Below, piece after piece: positions 62,851 through 64,000 of a DNA stretch of 64,000 bases (within the stretch, counting starts at the first letter, position 1; each line of letters opens with the position of its first letter). This stretch comes from Anderseniella sp963787895 (GTDB lineage: Bacteria; Pseudomonadota; Alphaproteobacteria; Rhizobiales; Aestuariivirgaceae). The notes beneath the pieces are model-generated. The model worked only from the letters and a program-made list of their open reading frames with translations. It had not been told where the DNA came from and ran no database searches. The stretch is from positions 124,001 to 188,000 of the forward strand of contig CAWBEX010000007.1 in assembly GCA_963787895.1 (NCBI GenBank). The letters run 5' to 3'. Both the position numbers and the translations under genes were made by a program.

Positions 62851-64000
62851 ATGAGCACCTCAACCTCCAAGATGGTCTATCGCTTCGGCGACGGTACCGC
62901 CGAAGGCAGCGCGAAAGACAAGCAGTTGCTTGGCGGCAAGGGGGCGAACCTCGCTGAGATGTGTGGTTTGGGCGTTCCTGTGCCCCCCGGGTTCACCATC
63001 ACCACGCAAATTTGCACAGCATTCTACGACAATGATCGCAACTATCCCGATGGTCTTGAAGCTGACCTGACCGCCGCCGTTGAATGGATCGGCACCAAGG
63101 TCGGCGCGGGTTTCGGTGACAGCGCCAATCCGCTGCTGGTGTCGGTTCGCTCCGGTGCGCGGGTGTCGATGCCCGGCATGATGGACACCGTACTCAACCT
63201 TGGCCTGAACGACGAGACTGTTGAAGGCCTGGCAAGCCGCTCCGGCGACCGCCGCTTTGCATACGACAGCTACCGCCGCTTCATCCAGATGTATGCCGAC
63301 GTCGTGCTGGGCGTGGACCATCACGATTTTGAGGACATGCTGGGGGAGTTCAAGGAAGAAAACGGTCACGAGCTCGACACCGACATTACTGCGGATCAGT
63401 GGGTTGAATTGATCAAGCGCTACAAGTCGCACGTGGAAGAGCAGATCGATGAACCGTTTCCACAGGATGTGCATGCGCAGCTCTGGGGTGCCATCGGTGC
63501 AGTGTTTGATTCGTGGCAGTCCGCACGTGCCATAACCTACCGCAGACTGCACGACATCCCCGACAATTGGGGCACAGCCGTCAATGTGCAGGCCATGGTG
63601 TTTGGCAACATGGGCGACACATCCGCCACCGGTGTGGCGTTTACCCGCAACCCTTCCACTGGCGCGAAAGAGCTGTACGGCGAGTTTTTGGTCAATGCGC
63701 AAGGTGAAGATGTTGTGGCCGGCATCCGTACGCCGCAAAACATCACCGAGAAGGCGCGTATTGAGGCGGGCATGAAGGAATCCTCGCTGGAAAGCCTGAT
63801 GCCGGACACTTTCGTGGAATTGACAGCCATCTTCGATCGGCTTGAGACGCACTATCGCGACATGCAGGATCTGGAGTTCACCATTCAGGACGGCAAGCTG
63901 TGGATGTTGCAAACCCGCTCCGGCAAGCGCACAGCACACGCGGCCCTCAAGATTGCCGTCGACATGGCTGAAGAGGGGCTGATCACCAGGTCCGAGGCGG
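62851..64000 (+). CDS. ppdK: Pyruvate phosphate dikinase (partial, 3' end outside window)
   Basis: 383 residues from ATG 62851, running off the right edge. It contains the ATP-binding N-terminal domain: LLGGKGANLAEMCGLGVPVP, PGFTITTQICTAFY, LLVSVRSGARVSMPGMMDTV, NMGDTSATGVAFTRNPSTG and YGEFLVNAQGEDVVAGIRTP are diagnostic. The enzyme interconverts pyruvate, ATP and phosphate with phosphoenolpyruvate, AMP and diphosphate. The remaining 500 or so residues, with the phosphohistidine and PEP domains, lie beyond the window. Confidence 0.97.
   Translation, partial: MSTSTSKMVYRFGDGTAEGSAKDKQLLGGKGANLAEMCGLGVPVPPGFTITTQICTAFYDNDRNYPDGLEADLTAAVEWIGTKVGAGFGDSANPLLVSVRSGARVSMPGMMDTVLNLGLNDETVEGLASRSGDRRFAYDSYRRFIQMYADVVLGVDHHDFEDMLGEFKEENGHELDTDITADQWVELIKRYKSHVEEQIDEPFPQDVHAQLWGAIGAVFDSWQSARAITYRRLHDIPDNWGTAVNVQAMVFGNMGDTSATGVAFTRNPSTGAKELYGEFLVNAQGEDVVAGIRTPQNITEKARIEAGMKESSLESLMPDTFVELTAIFDRLETHYRDMQDLEFTIQDGKLWMLQTRSGKRTAHAALKIAVDMAEEGLITRSEA

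Noticed and set aside
62860..63939. A 359-residue open frame on the minus strand
   Set aside because: It lies antisense to ppdK, whose plus-strand protein has clear family motifs. It has no recognisable domain and is a by-product of GC-rich codon use.
1..64000. tRNA, rRNA, prophage, insertion sequence or CRISPR features
   Set aside because: No cloverleaf, rRNA core sequence, transposase, integrase or regularly spaced repeat array was recognised by eye; a covariance-model scan would be the decisive test.

Overview
The window reads as ordinary chromosome from an alphaproteobacterium, most likely of the order Hyphomicrobiales (Rhizobiales). Base composition looks moderately GC-rich by eye, except for one AT-rich island at 47.1-47.33 kb. 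The assignment rests on several things: a CcrM (GANTC) methyltransferase behind a CtrA-type promoter; an F1Fo ATPase Fo operon with paired b and b' subunits; a ctaC-ctaD-ctaB-CoxF-ctaG-ctaE oxidase cluster; and alphaproteobacterial families such as IalB-like, DUF1127, a TIGR02283-type lytic transglycosylase, the DUF721/DsbA/SMC cluster and a polyprenyl synthetase/S49/glyQ/glyS/ppdK cluster. I saw no rRNA, tRNA, insertion sequence, prophage or CRISPR array.

Layout. 0-4.7 kb: a 3-hydroxyisobutyrate-dehydrogenase-like gene cut by the left edge, gshA, an enolase-superfamily sugar-acid dehydratase homologue and a second hydroxyacid dehydrogenase. 4.8-8.1 kb: small accessory genes (YkvA/DUF1232, a VIT-type metal transporter, a LysR regulator, a DUF1127 protein, an ATP-grasp fragment). 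8.1-13.7 kb: a minus-strand run IalB-like > TldD > HAD hydrolase > MATE exporter > two neighbouring DUF937-type proteins. 14.1-23.9 kb: the aa3 oxidase cluster, then after a terminator DUF983 > SURF1 > ThrC > M16 peptidase > GNAT with 4-base overlaps. 24-31.4 kb: a large membrane c-di-GMP protein, YqgE, a DsbD-domain protein, a peroxiredoxin, RNase HI and IspH. 31.6-34.3 kb: the Fo operon with a near-consensus promoter. 34.5-42.9 kb: SMC, a DsbA-like protein, a DUF721 protein, MutY, GNAT, CcrM and RNase HII. 42.9-50.6 kb: a radical SAM protein, two paired glycosyltransferases, an MBL-fold protein, MoaB, uracil-DNA glycosylase, ETF-quinone oxidoreductase and a small hydrolase. 50.7-57.1 kb: a secreted protein of unknown function, a lytic transglycosylase, a TPR protein, a frameshifted ispE and a polyprenyl diphosphate synthase. 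57.2-64 kb: DUF2007, tRNA1(Val)-type methyltransferase, S49 peptidase, a 59-residue membrane protein, glyQ, glyS and the start of ppdK.

How the genes work together. Three modules dominate: respiration (oxidase subunits with heme O and copper assembly factors, ATP synthase Fo, ETF-QO), isoprenoid supply (ispE, ispH, polyprenyl diphosphate synthase, feeding quinone side chains and heme O), and genome maintenance (SMC, MutY, RNase HI and HII, uracil-DNA glycosylase, CcrM).

No wholly new defence or mobile system is visible. The points most worth a second look are: the CtrA box plus three GANTC sites before ccrM; an EAL phosphodiesterase with a degenerate GGDEF and a histone-like basic tail; a pair of DUF937-type proteins sharing a repeated LxDxL-like motif; a secreted protein with a duplicated two-cysteine module; an alpha/beta hydrolase lacking its serine nucleophile; and the single-base break in ispE, a pathway gene expected to be essential.
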